A stretch of 64,000 nucleotides of DNA from Neoarius graeffei (lineage: Eukaryota > Chordata > Actinopteri > Siluriformes > Ariidae). Below, piece by piece: positions 33,002 to 43,239 of this stretch (within the stretch, counting starts at the first letter, position 1; every line of letters starts with the position of its first letter). The stretch spans positions 48,086,890 to 48,150,889 of the forward strand of contig NC_083571.1 of NCBI RefSeq assembly GCF_027579695.1, read 5' to 3'. Below the pieces are notes generated by a model that saw only the letters and a program-made list of their open reading frames with translations, made no database searches and was not told where the DNA came from. The translations under genes were made by a program, and so were the position numbers.

Positions 33002-34065
33002 CTCATCTCATCTCATTATCTGTAGCCGCTTTATCCTGTTCTACAGGGTCGCAGGCAAGCTGGAGCCTATCCCAGCTGACTACGGGCGAAAGGCGGGGTA
33101 CACCCTGGACAAGTCGCCAGGTCATCACAGGGTTGACACATAGACACAGACAACCATTCACACTCACATCTACGGTCAATTTAGAGTCACCAGTTAACCT
33201 AACCTGCATGTCTTTGGACTGTGGGGGAAACCGGAGCACCCGGAGGAAACCCATGCGGACACGGGGAGAACATGCAAACTCCACACAGAAAGGCCCTCGC
33301 CGGACACAGGGCTCGAACCCGGACCTTCTTATGCCGCTTTTCCACTACAAACGCGGCTGAGTCGGGCTGAGCCGTGCCGTGCTGAGTTGGGCTGAGTCGA
33401 GCTGAGCGGGGCTGTTGGAGTTGCATTTCGACTACAACCGCGCTGAACCGTGCTGGCTGGAAGTGGGTGGACACATTGGGTGGAGTTAGCGAAAGTGGGT
33501 GGACGTCACGTGATGTCGTTAAGCAGCGCAAACAGTGACATCAGTGAGCTTTTAAGCGGTAGTCTCACAACCCGGATAGTAAACAATAAACATGGAGGAC
33601 ATGGAGTCGTTAGTGTTGCTGGTCTTGGTGCTGTGGCTTGTTGTCACCGACAACGCCAACAGATACTGGCAAGAGCGTATAGATGAGGCGAGGCGCATAA
33701 GGCTTCATAATTCTCGTAATTCTTCTTCTTCCGGGTTTACGGTGTTTACAGATCCCAGCGTGCTCGCGGGGCGTGTGTGGGCATGTGAGGACACTCCTCC
33801 TCACCAATCAGTGCACAGGGGAGTGTCTGCTCACGCCCCCAGCCTCACTCGGCTCGCTTTGGCTCGCTTCAGCCCTACTCCAAAACGGTGCGAGTTTTAG
33901 GGGCTAAGCAGGGCTGAAGCGAGCCGAGTCGTGCTGTTTTTTGGTAGTCGAAACGCGAGCCGTGTCGGGCTGAAGTGAGCTGAAGCGAGCTGAAGTGAGC
34001 TGAAAAAGGGTAGTGGAAAAGGGCCATTATTGTGAGGCGACAGCGCTAACCACTACACCACCAAC
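33002..34065 (-). repeat. Main SINE family copy split by a MITE
   Basis: The two halves, 33002-33331 and 34027-34065, join into a normal SINE. Host duplication AATTTAATCGCACATTTTT (one mismatch) flanks it, so this copy is somewhat older than the MITE within it. Confidence 0.9.
33332..34026 (+). mobile_element. PIF/Harbinger-type MITE with TTA duplication
   Basis: TIRs TGCCGCTTTTCCACTAC and complement of TGGCCCTTTTCCACTAC, with TTA at 33329-33331 and 34027-34029, the Harbinger hallmark. GCTGAGC/GCTGAAG-type subrepeats fill both ends. A short ORF at 33592-33900 (MEDMESLVLLVLVLWLVVTD, then RYWQERIDEARR) may be the front of a Harbinger protein. A second copy starts at the right edge of the window (63917). 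Confidence 0.8.
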
Positions 34066-35307
34066 AATTTAATTGCACATTTTTGTCACATGAAAAACCA
34101 TTGTAATTCTCTTATCAGCATAAAAAAGTGAATGGGCTTGCTTTGTACCAATGTTTTTTTTTTTACTGCAGAGCATAACACTACGGAGCCGTAGAGGGGA
34201 CATGGTGAATAAAAAAAATAACAAAGCGTGGGAATGACTTATAAGGCATGTGCACGAGATATTAATGCGCGCGTACGAGTTATAACCCGTGCACACGCTT
34301 TGCGTTAAGGCGTGCGCTCGGGTAATTAAAAGTGAGGGGACGAGTTACTACGGCTCCGTATAACACGTCTTGTCACAGCCACTGCAAAGTCGGGCTGGAG
34401 CCGCCGATGGGAAAACGAAACCTAAGCCGAGCACCATGGCTCTTCGTCCCGAGGCGCGGGGCTAGCGCGCCCTGCCCGCGCTGGTTCTTTGGGGGGAGGG
34501 CAGAGGACTCTGGCTGTGCGGGGTGTGGCATTACAGTCTAGCTGCTATCGTTTTTCTAAGCAAAGTCTCTGTTCCAAGTTCCTGGCAGTTTCAAAAGCTT
34601 ATGAAAAACCTACATCAAGTCACAGAGCGTTAATCTCGCGATAAAAAAATTATCGCCGTTAAAATTGAGTCAAGTTAACGCGATAATAACGCGACATTTT
34701 TGACAGCACTAGTATTTACATATACAAATATAAAAAGAATAAGATATAAGGAAGAGAGGAAGAGAGGAGGAAAAAAAAGGAGGGGGACGGCAGGAGAGAT
34801 ATTGCGCTTTATATTGCACATTGTCTGGTATTGATTATTGTCAGGCTAGGCTACTGCTCATTCCCGTCCTCGGTCCTCCTGTTACCCCTCCTCCCCTCAG
34901 AGAGGAGTTGTACAGGCTGATGGCGTGAGGGACAAAGGAGTTTTTGAGTCTGTTCGTCCTGCACTTGGGAAGGAGCATTCTGTCACTGAACAGGCTCCTC
35001 TGGTTGCTGATGACGGTGTGCAGAGGGTGACTGGCATCGTCCATGATGTTCAATAGTTTGTCCATAGTCCTCTTCTCTGCCACCGTCACCAGAGAGTCCA
35101 GCTTCATGCCGACCACAGAGCCGGCCCGCCTGATCAGTTTGTCCAGCCTGGATGTGTCCTTCTTGGATGTGCTGCCCCCCAGCACACCACAGTGTAAAAC
35201 AGGACACTGGCGACCACAGACTGCTAGAACATCCACAGGAGTTTCCAGCAGATGTTAAAGGACCGCAGCCTCCTAAGGAAGTACAGCCTGCTCTGTCCCT
35301 TCCTGTA

Positions 35308-36718
35308 CAACCCCGATTCCAAAAAAGTTGGGACAAAGTACAAATTATAAATAAAAATGGAATGCAATAATTTACAAATCTCAAAAACTGATATTGTATT
35401 CACAATAGACCATAGACAACATATCGAATGTCGAAAGTGAGACATTTTGAAATTTCATGCCAAATATTGGCTCATTTGAAATTTCATGACAGCAACACAT
35501 CTCAAAAAAGTTGGGACAGGGGCAATAAGAGGCTGGAAAAGTTAAAGGTACAAAAAAGGAGCAGCTGGAGGACCAAATTGCAACTCATTAGGTCAATTGG
35601 CAATAGGTCATTAACATGACTGGGTATAAAAAGAGCATCTTGGAGTGGCAGCGGCTCTCAGAAGTAAAGATGGGAAGAGGATCACCAATCCCCCTAATTC
35701 TGCGCCGACAAATAGTGGAGCAATATCAGAAAGGAGTTCGACAGTGTAAAATTGCAAAGAGTTTGAACATATCATCATCTACAGTGCATAATATCATCAA
35801 AAGATTCAGAGAATCTGGAAGAATCTCTGTGCGTAAGGGTCAAGGCCAGAAAACCATACTGGGTGCCCATGATCTTCGGGCCCTTAGATGGCACTGCATC
35901 ACATACAGGCATGCTTCTGTATTGGAAATCACAAAATGGGCTCAGGAATATTTCCAGAGAACATTATCTGTGAACACAATTCACCGTGCCATCCGCCGTT
36001 GCCAGCTAAAACTCTATAGTTCAAAGAAGAAGCCATATCTAAACATGATCCAGAAGTGCAGATGTCTGGTATGGGGTTGCATTAGTGCGTGTGGCATGGG
36101 CAGCTTACACATCTGGAAAGACACCATCAATGCTGAAAGGTATATCCAGGTTCTAGAGCAGCATATGCTCCCATCCAGACGACATCTCTTTCAGGGAAGA
36201 CCTTGCATTTTCCAACATGACAATGCCAAACCACATACTGCATCAATTACAGCATCATGGCTGCGTAGAAGAAGGGTCCGGGTACTGAACTGGCCAGCCT
36301 GCAGTCCAGATCTTTCACCCGTAGAAAACATTTGGCGCATCATAAAACGGAAGATACGACAAAAAAGACCTAAGACAGTTGAGCAACTAGAATCCTACAT
36401 TAGACAAGAATGGGTTAACATTCCTATCCCTAAACTTGAGCGACTTGTCTCCTCAGTCCCCAGACGTTTACAGACTGTTGTAAAGAGAAAAGGGGATGTC
36501 TCACAGTGGTAAACATGGCCTTGTCCCAACTTTTTTGAGATGTGTTGTTGTCATGAAATTTAAAATCACCTATTTTTTCTCTTTAAATGATACATTTTCT
36601 CAGTTTAAACATTTGATATGTCATCTATGTTCTATTCTGAATAAAATATGGAATTTTGAAACATTCCGTTTTTATTTACAATTTGTACTTTGTCCCAACT
36701 TTTTTGGAATCGGGGTTG
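35308..36718 (+). mobile_element. Tc1/mariner element (TIR CAACCCCGATTCC), copy 2
   Basis: TA on both sides (35306-35307, 36719-36720). One open frame of 298 codons, 35616-36512, keeps a full HTH (AKSLNISSSTVHNIIKRFRE) and the second Asp and Glu ([21 protein letters not shown]). About 180 bases present in copy 1 (27343-27522 there) are deleted near 36065, removing the block with the first catalytic Asp. In-frame deletion; inactive but could still encode a DNA-binding fragment. Confidence 0.93.
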
Positions 36719-36916
36719 TATAAGTGTTTGGTGTTGCAAGTCCAGTCCAGCTTGCTGTCCAGCCACAGCCCAAGGTATGAGGTATGACAGCAAAAAGGGT
36801 TTAGAAAGAGAGCTGTAGATTTATTGTTGATGAAGATGTCTCTTTCTTGTGGAAGTATGCAATTATTGATTTGACCAGTTAATATTTTAATTCAGTTCTA
36901 CAAGTTAAATCTCTAC

Positions 36917-37214
36917 AGCACGGTGGCTTGCCTCACTGCAAGAAGGTTCTGGGTTCAAGCCCAGTGGCTGACGGGGGCCTTTCTGTGTGGAGTTTGCATG
37001 TTCTCGGTGTGTCTGCATGGGTTTCCCCCACAGTCCAAAGACATGCAGGTTAGGTTAATTGGTGGCTCTAAATTGACCGTAGGTGTGAATGTGAGTGTGA
37101 TTGGTTGTTTGTCTCGATGTGTCAGCCCTGCGATGATCTGGCCACAGTCAGCTGGGATAGGCTCCAGCTTGCCTGCGACCCTGTAGAACAGGGTAAGCAG
37201 CTACAGATAATGGA
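36917..37214 (+). repeat. Main SINE family, copy with shortened head
   Basis: Plus-strand copy in which part of the head and one block of the body (GACTTGTCCAGGGTG) are missing. It lies head to tail with the next copy. Confidence 0.85.
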
Positions 37215-37231
37215 TGGATGGAAGGAAGTTA

Positions 37232-37592
37232 CATCTCGGTGGCATGGTGGTGTAGTGGTTAGCATTGTCGCCTCACAGCAAGAAGGTTCTGGGTTCGAGC
37301 CCAGCAGCCGATGAGGGCCTTTCTGTGCATGTTCTCCCCGTGCCTGCATGGGTTTCCTTCAGGTGCTCTGGTTTCCCCCACAGTCCAAAGACATGCAGGT
37401 TAGGTTAATTGGTGGCTCTAAATTGACTGTAGGTGTGAATGGTTGTTTGTCTTGATGTGTCAGCCCTGCAATAGCCTGGCGACTTGTCCAGGGTGTACCC
37501 TGCCTCTTGCCCATAGTCAGCTGGGATAGGATCCAGCTTGCCTGTGACCCTGTAGAACAGGATAAGCGGCTACAGATAATGGATGGATAGAA
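37232..37592 (+). repeat. Main SINE family, tandem neighbour copy
   Basis: Plus-strand copy, 18 bases after the previous one. Both share the variant TTGGTGGCTCTAAATTGAC, suggesting one subfamily or a local duplication. Confidence 0.88.
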
Positions 37593-37734
37593 GTTAAATC
37601 TCACAAAACAGCTCTAAACCAGTGGTTCTCAAACCTGTGACATGTAGGGCTGACCATCTCAGTTTTAATTACATGAGAAGGAGTGCTGTTGTTCTGAATA
37701 TCACCATGGTTGTGATTTGGTCATGAACAATCAC

Positions 37735-38392
37735 CACTGTTGTAGTCAAGTCACTAAACCTCAAGTCCAAGTCATTAAAAAAATTTCGAGTCGAGTCCGA
37801 GAACAAGACTCCAACCGCACCACAGTGACGGTAGCTGTTTTAGCACCATTAACATTAGTTTGTTCCTGAACATGACGTATGAACAGGTGAATATGTATTC
37901 TCTTTCTCAGGGAGTGCGAAGTATTCTGTCAGAGATGGTTGGGAGACAGATGTAAGTGTAGAAGGTGTGTTTATTAATACAAGTGAAGACAGGTAAACAA
38001 TCCAGAACGGCAGGCAAAGTAATAAAACAGCGAAACAGGCAATAGGTCGAGTGAGGCAGAAACAGGCTATCGTAGACTCGGCAGAATCAAAGACGAGAAA
38101 CAAGAAATCAGGGATCAGGAAACCAAACAAGGAAATAAGGCTCAGTAACATGCCAGAAATGCAACTCGATACTTCGCAAATTACGTAAGTGTGTTTTCAC
38201 AGTTTATATATAGGCATGCTGATTGCGCCTTAATCCTGTGCAGGTGCGAGTCGTTTACGGCGCACGTGAGAGTCCGCTTGGTGCGCTCGCTGTTCGGAGC
38301 GCGCCCGAGAGTCTATCTGATGTACGCACCAAGGCGTGCAGGTGTGACACTCTTGCACAAAATTAGTATAAAAAGTAATGTAGATATAAATA
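37735..38392 (-). mobile_element. Fragment of the hAT-like ACTCGGAC element, inverted
   Basis: Matches the 29573-30118 region in reverse: GAACAAGACTCCAACCGCAC, GAACATGACGTATGAACAGG and, on the far side of the LTR insertion, TTGCACAAAATTAGTATAAA. Confidence 0.7.
37905..38349 (-). mobile_element. Solo LTR fossil (Ty3/gypsy-like)
   Basis: Minus-strand LTR beginning TGTCACACCTGC with an AATAAA region near its far end, flanked by the 5-bp repeat CTCTT (37900-37904 and 38350-38354). Inserted in the inverted hAT fragment. No coding parts. Confidence 0.65.
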
Positions 38393-38755
38393 TTCTCATT
38401 ATCTCTAGCCGCTTTATCCTTCTACAGGGTCGCAGGCAAGCTGGAGCCTATCCCAGCTGACTACGGGCGAAAGGCGGGGTACACCCTGGACAAGTCACCA
38501 GGTCATCACAGGGCTGACACATAGACACAGACAACCATTCACACTTACATTCACGGTCAATTTAGAGTCACCAGTTAACCTAACCTGCATGTCTTTGGAC
38601 TGTGGGGGAAACCGGAGCACCCGGAGGAAACCCACACGGACACGGGGAGAACATGCAAACTCCGCACAGAAAGGCCCTCACCAGCCACGGGGCTCGAACC
38701 CAGACCTTCTTGCTGTGAGGCAACAGCACTAACCACTACACCACCGTGCCGCCCT
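38393..38755 (-). repeat. Main SINE family, full-length copy
   Basis: From CTCATTATCTCTAGCCGCTT to CACCACCGTGCCGCCC. A little-diverged minus-strand copy. Confidence 0.9.
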
Positions 38756-39360
38756 ACAAAACAAGAAATTAATATAGTGTATGTGACCTTTCAGACACAG
38801 TATGGCCAAATGTTCTGTTTATTTTTTTGCTCCACTAGTGCAAATAGATCCCAAAGAAGCCACACTGACTTTAGAGCATGTCATCTAGCTAGCTAACAAG
38901 CTCACATGGATTTGTACATTCCCATTAAAAATGTTGTCCTTTCTTCTTTTTCATCTTCATCTGATGAGCTTTCATATTTTAAGTCAAAGTTGTATTCCTG
39001 AAAAGTATCGATTGCCCTGTCCACTGATGATGTCACTAACACTACTGCAGTAATGGTTTTGAACTAGGAAGTGAAGTTTTATGTGCAGGACACAGATGAG
39101 CCGAGTGATACACACAGTGAAATGTCCCAGTGCCATTATACAAAATATCAGCACTCTTGGAATGCTGCTCGACCAATCAAATTAGTGGACCAACCTGAAC
39201 CAACTGTTGTATAATGAAGCATATTTGTTGTTCATTGTTTCAATTTGGAAAAGCCACTAAACGTGTAAAGAGCATGAAGATGCAAGTTCTAGTCAGGTGC
39301 AAGGAAGAATAATCAGCCTGGGAATTAGCTTTAAATTGGCCCTCTACATTGGAGAAAAAT
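38756..39360. other. Non-coding, nothing recognised
   Basis: AT-rich unique sequence, no exon or repeat recognised. Confidence 0.35.
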
Positions 39361-39368
39361 GACATAAT

Positions 39369-39700
39369 GACACGGTTAGCACTATCACCTCTCAGCAAGA
39401 AGGTTCTGGGTTCGAATCTCACGGCCAATTGGGGCCTTTTTGTGTTGAGTTTGCATGTTCTCTCCGTGTCTGTGTGGGTTTTCTCTAGGAGCTCCGGTTT
39501 CCTTTCACAGCTCAAAGACATGCAGATTAAGTCAACTGGCTATGCCAAACTGCCCGTATGTGTGAAAGTGATTGTGAATGCTTGTTCGTGTCTGTATTAG
39601 CCCTGTGACTGACTGACAACCTGTGCAGGGTGTACCCCACTCACATCTTGCCTGAAGTCAGCTTGGATTGGCTCCAGCTTCCTCCACGACCTTTATAGGT
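39369..39700 (+). repeat. Main SINE family, old diverged copy
   Basis: Head, body and tail blocks are recognisable (CACGGTTAGCACTATCACCT, CAAAGACATGCAGATTAAGT, TTGGATTGGCTCCAGCTTCC) but strongly diverged. It abuts the TIR element at 39714. Confidence 0.7.
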
Positions 39701-39713
39701 AAGTGGTATACCG

Positions 39714-41084
39714 TATTGAGGTATTTCACTCACGTGACCAAGTCATGTGATGCTGCCATTTTGGACGGCACGGCTCGAATCAGTTTGAATGCGAGGAAGG
39801 CGACAAACGAAAAACATAAAAGAAAAAGGAGCGAGATGCAGAAAACACCTTCACTATCCAGCGATGTAGGGCATTTACAGGGCGAGCAGAGGGAGAGGTA
39901 TTTGCAAAAATTGAGGTTAGCAGGCTTAGAGAATGACGTTTACTTGCTTCCACCAGGATTGTTCACTGACAGCTAAGGTTTGTTCACATTTTCATTTACT
40001 TTCGGTCCTCAGGATAAACAAAATGTTATTAAATGTCATTGAAATAACTTCTTAGTCTGTTGAGACATGGCCCGTTATAAGTTTTTCCTTTACTGTATTT
40101 ACTAGTTTACTGAGCGCGCTCCGGGGCTGGCTGGCTGGCGCTAGCTAGCTAGCGCTCCGGGGCTCGCTGGCCGGCTAGCTAGCACTCCAGGGCTCGCTGG
40201 CCGGCTAGCTAGCGCTCCGGGGCTCGCTGGCCGGCTAGCTAGCGCTCCGGGGCTCGCTGGCCGGCTAGCTAGCGCTCCGGGGCTCGCTGGCCGGCTAGCT
40301 AGCGCTCCGGGGCTCGCTGGCCGGCTAGCTAGCGCTCCGGGGCTCGCTGGCCGGCTAGCTAGCGCTCCGGGGCTCGCTGGCCGGCTAGCTAGCGCTCCGT
40401 GGCTCGCTGGCCGGCTAGCTAGCGCTCCGGGGCTCGCTGGCCGGCTAGCTAGCGCTCCGGGGCTCGCTGGCCGGCTAGCTAGCGCTCCGGGGCTCGCTGG
40501 CCGGCTAGCTAGCGTTCCGTGGCTCGCTGGTCGGCTAGCTAGCGCTCCGGGGCTCGCTGGCCGGCTAGCTAGCGTTCCGTGGCTCGCTGGCCGGCTAGCT
40601 AGCGCTCCGGGGCTGGCTGGCCGGCTAGCTAGCGCTCCGGGGCTGGCTGGCCGGCTAGCTAGCGCTCCGGGGCTGGCTGGCCGGCTAGCTAGCGCTCCGG
40701 GGCTGGCTGGCCGGCTAGCTAGCGCTCCGGGGCTGGCTGGCCGGCTAGCTAGCGCGCCGGGGCTGGCTGGCCGGCTAGCTAGCGCTCCGGGGCTGGCTGG
40801 CCGGCTAGCTAGCGCTCCGGGGCTGGCTGGCCGGCTAGCTAGCGCTCCGGGGCTGGCTGGCCGGCTAGCTAGCGCTCCGGGGCTGGCTGGCTCAGTAAAC
40901 TAGTAAATCCAGTAAAGGAAAAACTTGAGACTGAAAGGTTTTAACAGTCATCCAAATGACTGAACGTAAACATTGCTACAGTAACATACCAGCTACTGTT
41001 GTTGACATTAGCTAGCTTGCCGTCCAAAATGGCGGACACCGGGGCGTCACGTGACCCTGTGACGTCAGGTGAAATACCTCAATA
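39714..41084 (+). mobile_element. TIR transposon (TATTGAGGTATTTCAC) with a central minisatellite
   Basis: Outer inverted repeats: TATTGAGGTATTTCAC ... GCCATTTTGGACGGC at the left (39714-39780), mirrored at 41021-41084. The left arm holds the end of an ORF up to a stop at 39976 (HLQGEQRERYLQKLRLAGLE, then NDVYLLPPGLF), which resembles the N-terminal part of proteins carried by ISL2EU/IS4EU-type elements; this is from memory and uncertain. A second inverted repeat of about 36 bases directly brackets the minisatellite. Confidence 0.65.
40115..40890. repeat. 30-bp minisatellite, about 26 units
   Basis: Unit CTCCGGGGCTCGCTGGCCGG followed by CTAGCTAGCG. Two domains: about 15 units with GGCTCGCTGG up to 40590, then 10 units with GGCTGGCTGG from 40611 to 40890. 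Scattered variants include CGTTCCGTGG (40381, 40511, 40571 regions). GC-rich in an otherwise AT-rich region. Confidence 0.97.
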
Positions 41085-41669
41085 TAATGGATAGATGGAT
41101 GGAAAGTCCATCAACTATAGGCTCCAATGGCTCCAGTGTACTGTTTATTACTACATAAATAAAATAGCCATAAGAGCCATGTTTGAAAATTGTACTCATT
41201 TACTAAGAAATGAAAGCAATTTTAAAAAATTGTTGTTAAAAATCCATTCAGCTCATGTTAGTATATTTTTGTCATTTCTTTATGAAAACATTCATCTTGC
41301 TTGGTAAAGCTTTATTTTTATTTTTTGCCGCAAAATGATTTTAATGCAAAATTAGATTCTGTGAGGTAGCACTGGTGCTCCCATTTCTTTAAGCTAGAAG
41401 CAGGAGCACAAACGAAATTTCAGCACCCAGCAAATTGTTTGGGCCACCAACATACAGTAAATGAGTGTTGTCGGCCACACGTGATGGAGAGTGAAGTCAT
41501 GGAGGTGAAATGTAGTCTAGCCTGCTAATATTAAGTTTGGTTGTTCACGCTACACTGTCAGAAATAGGGGTACCATAGGAGTCCATTTCTGTCTTCCAAG
41601 GTACAAGCTACATTAATGTACCCCCAAGGGCTCATTATTGGACTTCATGGTAACTACGTGCACCTTTTT

Positions 41670-41850
41670 AGGGTCAAAGAGGAAGCCATAGCCTAATGGT
41701 TAGAGAAACAGCTTTGGGACCAAAAGGTTACTGGTTTGATTCCTTGGACCAGCAAGACTGGCTTAAGTGCCCTTGAACAAGGTGCCTAACTACAAAAGTG
41801 GTGGCATACCTTGTGTCTGATTAGCCAAAGAAAAACTGATGATGTGGATT
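41670..41850 (+). repeat. Second tRNA-like SINE family, copy 3
   Basis: The head GCCTAATGGTTAGAGAAACA and GGTTTGATTCC look like tRNA A and B boxes; the body has GTGCCCTTGAACAAGGTGCC. Best preserved of the three copies. Confidence 0.65.
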
Positions 41851-42329
41851 ATCATTTTTGGCATTGAACCTGACCAACTGAACTGAAACTGACTGGGTCA
41901 AAAAGGTACGGTACATATCTGTTCCCAGTCAGTATATAAATGGTACAAATAAGTACCTCAGACCAGGGTTTCTCAACCTTTTCTACTTTAAGGCCCACCT
42001 ATTCATACTTGTAACGAGTCGAGGCCCATTAAAAAAGATCCCCAATTATTTTGGCTCATCTATTCTATTAGAATCTAATAATCTACTGTAAAGTGTATTA
42101 ATGGGATTCAACTTAACTCCCTGTTACAGATGTTACAAGCTGTTTTTAATTGTAGGTATTGTATTTAAAACTGTATGGATGTGCCAGAAGCCAAACCATA
42201 CGTGCAGGGCATTCTCAGTCAAAAGGGATTAATGATCCAAAAGTGGAGTCTGGTCCATTAACACAAGAACTTATTGCCATGTTTGTGTCCAGCAAACAAG
42301 CAAGTTATTAAAACTAAGAAGTACACTCA

Positions 42330-42550
42330 AAAGAAGTGGCTATAGAAACCACTCAATGGGATTAGATCCTTACACATTAACAAAGAAGGATTTTTCCCAT
42401 GAGTTGGAAAATTATCCATCCATTGAGTTCCCCGACATCTCAAACTACCTGGTGCTGCAGACATCATTCTACACGGACAAACAGATGAAAACCTGGAAGA
42501 GCATGGAGGCAAACAACTTTTTATATGTGGCTGGGTTAAAGATCTGGGGA
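42330..42550 (+). pseudogene. Fragment of a YqaJ/SWIM-type transposon protein
   Basis: The open frame 42356-42550 reads GLDPYTLTKKDFS, IEFPDISNYLVLQTSFYT and QMKTWKSMEANNFLYVAG. This resembles the segment before the YqaJ nuclease in fish transposon-derived proteins that I recall; it stops where the LTR fossil begins. Not a host gene. Confidence 0.4.
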
Positions 42551-42887
42551 TCAGGACGCTGCAAGGTAGACGGCGGTAGACAGATCTAAGTGCAGGACGT
42601 GTGTTTATTAGCAGGCGTGATCTTTACAAAAGCAAAACAAAACAATCATAAAGCAGAGTATTTAAACAACATTATAAACATGACTAGAAACAAACATGAC
42701 AGTGATAATGATAATACTTCGCAAAGCCTTTGTGAAAACAGCGTCCGTAGCTGCACGTGCTGATTGCGCTCAAATCAGTATCAGGTGTTTCCCATAATGA
42801 TTGGGTCCCAAGCACGTGCATAATGCACTCCATGAGCGAGTGCGGCCACTCGAGCTGCGCCAGATTCAAGTGCACAAAGGTGTGACA
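42551..42887 (-). mobile_element. Solo LTR fossil (Ty3/gypsy-like)
   Basis: Minus-strand sequence starting TGTCACACCTTTGTGC with an AATAAACACACG region near the far end. Its layout resembles the LTR at 37905-38349, although the sequences are only partly alike. No coding parts. Confidence 0.5.
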
Positions 42888-43239
42888 GTCAAGTGTTCAC
42901 CTACTGTGTGACCACAACTTTTCGCTCATGTGTATATCGCCAAGCATCGGCGCCAAAATGCTTCATTTTCATCAATAACCCATTATGAGCTGTAGTTTGA
43001 CCGTGGCTTAATGAGGCAGATGTGACGTCAGATACAACCCAGCAATTGTACCCTACTATGAGGAAGAATTAGCTTCAACTTGGAAAAAAAAATCACGGCC
43101 CACTAGTCGGTGCTTTGCAGCCCACTAATGGACCATGGCCCAGTGGTTGAGAAACACTGCCTTAAAGGGTACTGCCCCAGTGACAAGCTTTTGTACCCCT
43201 AAAGGTACAATGATGTACTTTGTTTTCTGAGAGTGTACT

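Larger units (their letters stand above)
32908..34713. mobile_element. TIR element (CTAGTGCTGTCA) inserted in the LINE tail
   Basis: The ends CTAGTGCTGTCAAGCGATTA and complement face each other; inner sequence is rich in ATTAATCGCG. A TA or CTAG duplication is possible. Superfamily not assigned. It holds a SINE and, within that, a Harbinger-type MITE. The remaining part (34066-34713) has no recognisable transposase. Confidence 0.65.
32760..36905 (-). mobile_element. L2/Rex-like LINE 3' part, interrupted by two transposons
   Basis: The minus-strand frame at 35236-34841 carries DKLIRRAGSVVGMKLDS, MDKLLNIMDDASHPLH and RTNRLKNSFVPHAISLYNSS, the usual C-terminus of L2-clade ORF2. The coding part continues across the mariner at 35308-36718 (KGQSRLYFLRRLRSFNICWK lies just left of it; further LINE sequence lies at 36721-36905). 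The 3' tail continues beyond the element at 32908-34713 and ends near 32760 with a TTTCCCTGAGGGAA-type block. Confidence 0.7.
41964..43159. mobile_element. hAT-like element (CAGGGTTTCTCAACC ends)
   Basis: The ends CAGGGTTTCTCAACCTTTTC and GTGGTTGAGAAACACTG are mirror images typical of hAT MITEs. It contains the ORF remnant at 42356-42550 and the LTR fossil at about 42551-42887. Confidence 0.6.
41553..43235. mobile_element. MITE with CACTSTCAGAAA ends, carrying a SINE and a hAT element
   Basis: The left end CACTGTCAGAAATAGGGG and right end TTTTCTGAGAGTG, flanked by TA (41551-41552, 43236-43237), fit a Tc1/mariner-type MITE. Blocks AAAGGTAC/GTACC recur inside. Insertions: the second SINE family at 41670-41850 and a hAT-like element at 41964-43159. 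Confidence 0.6.

Noticed and set aside
40115-40890. CRISPR-like array
   Set aside because: 30-bp units repeat head to tail with no unique spacers, in a vertebrate genome. It is a minisatellite.
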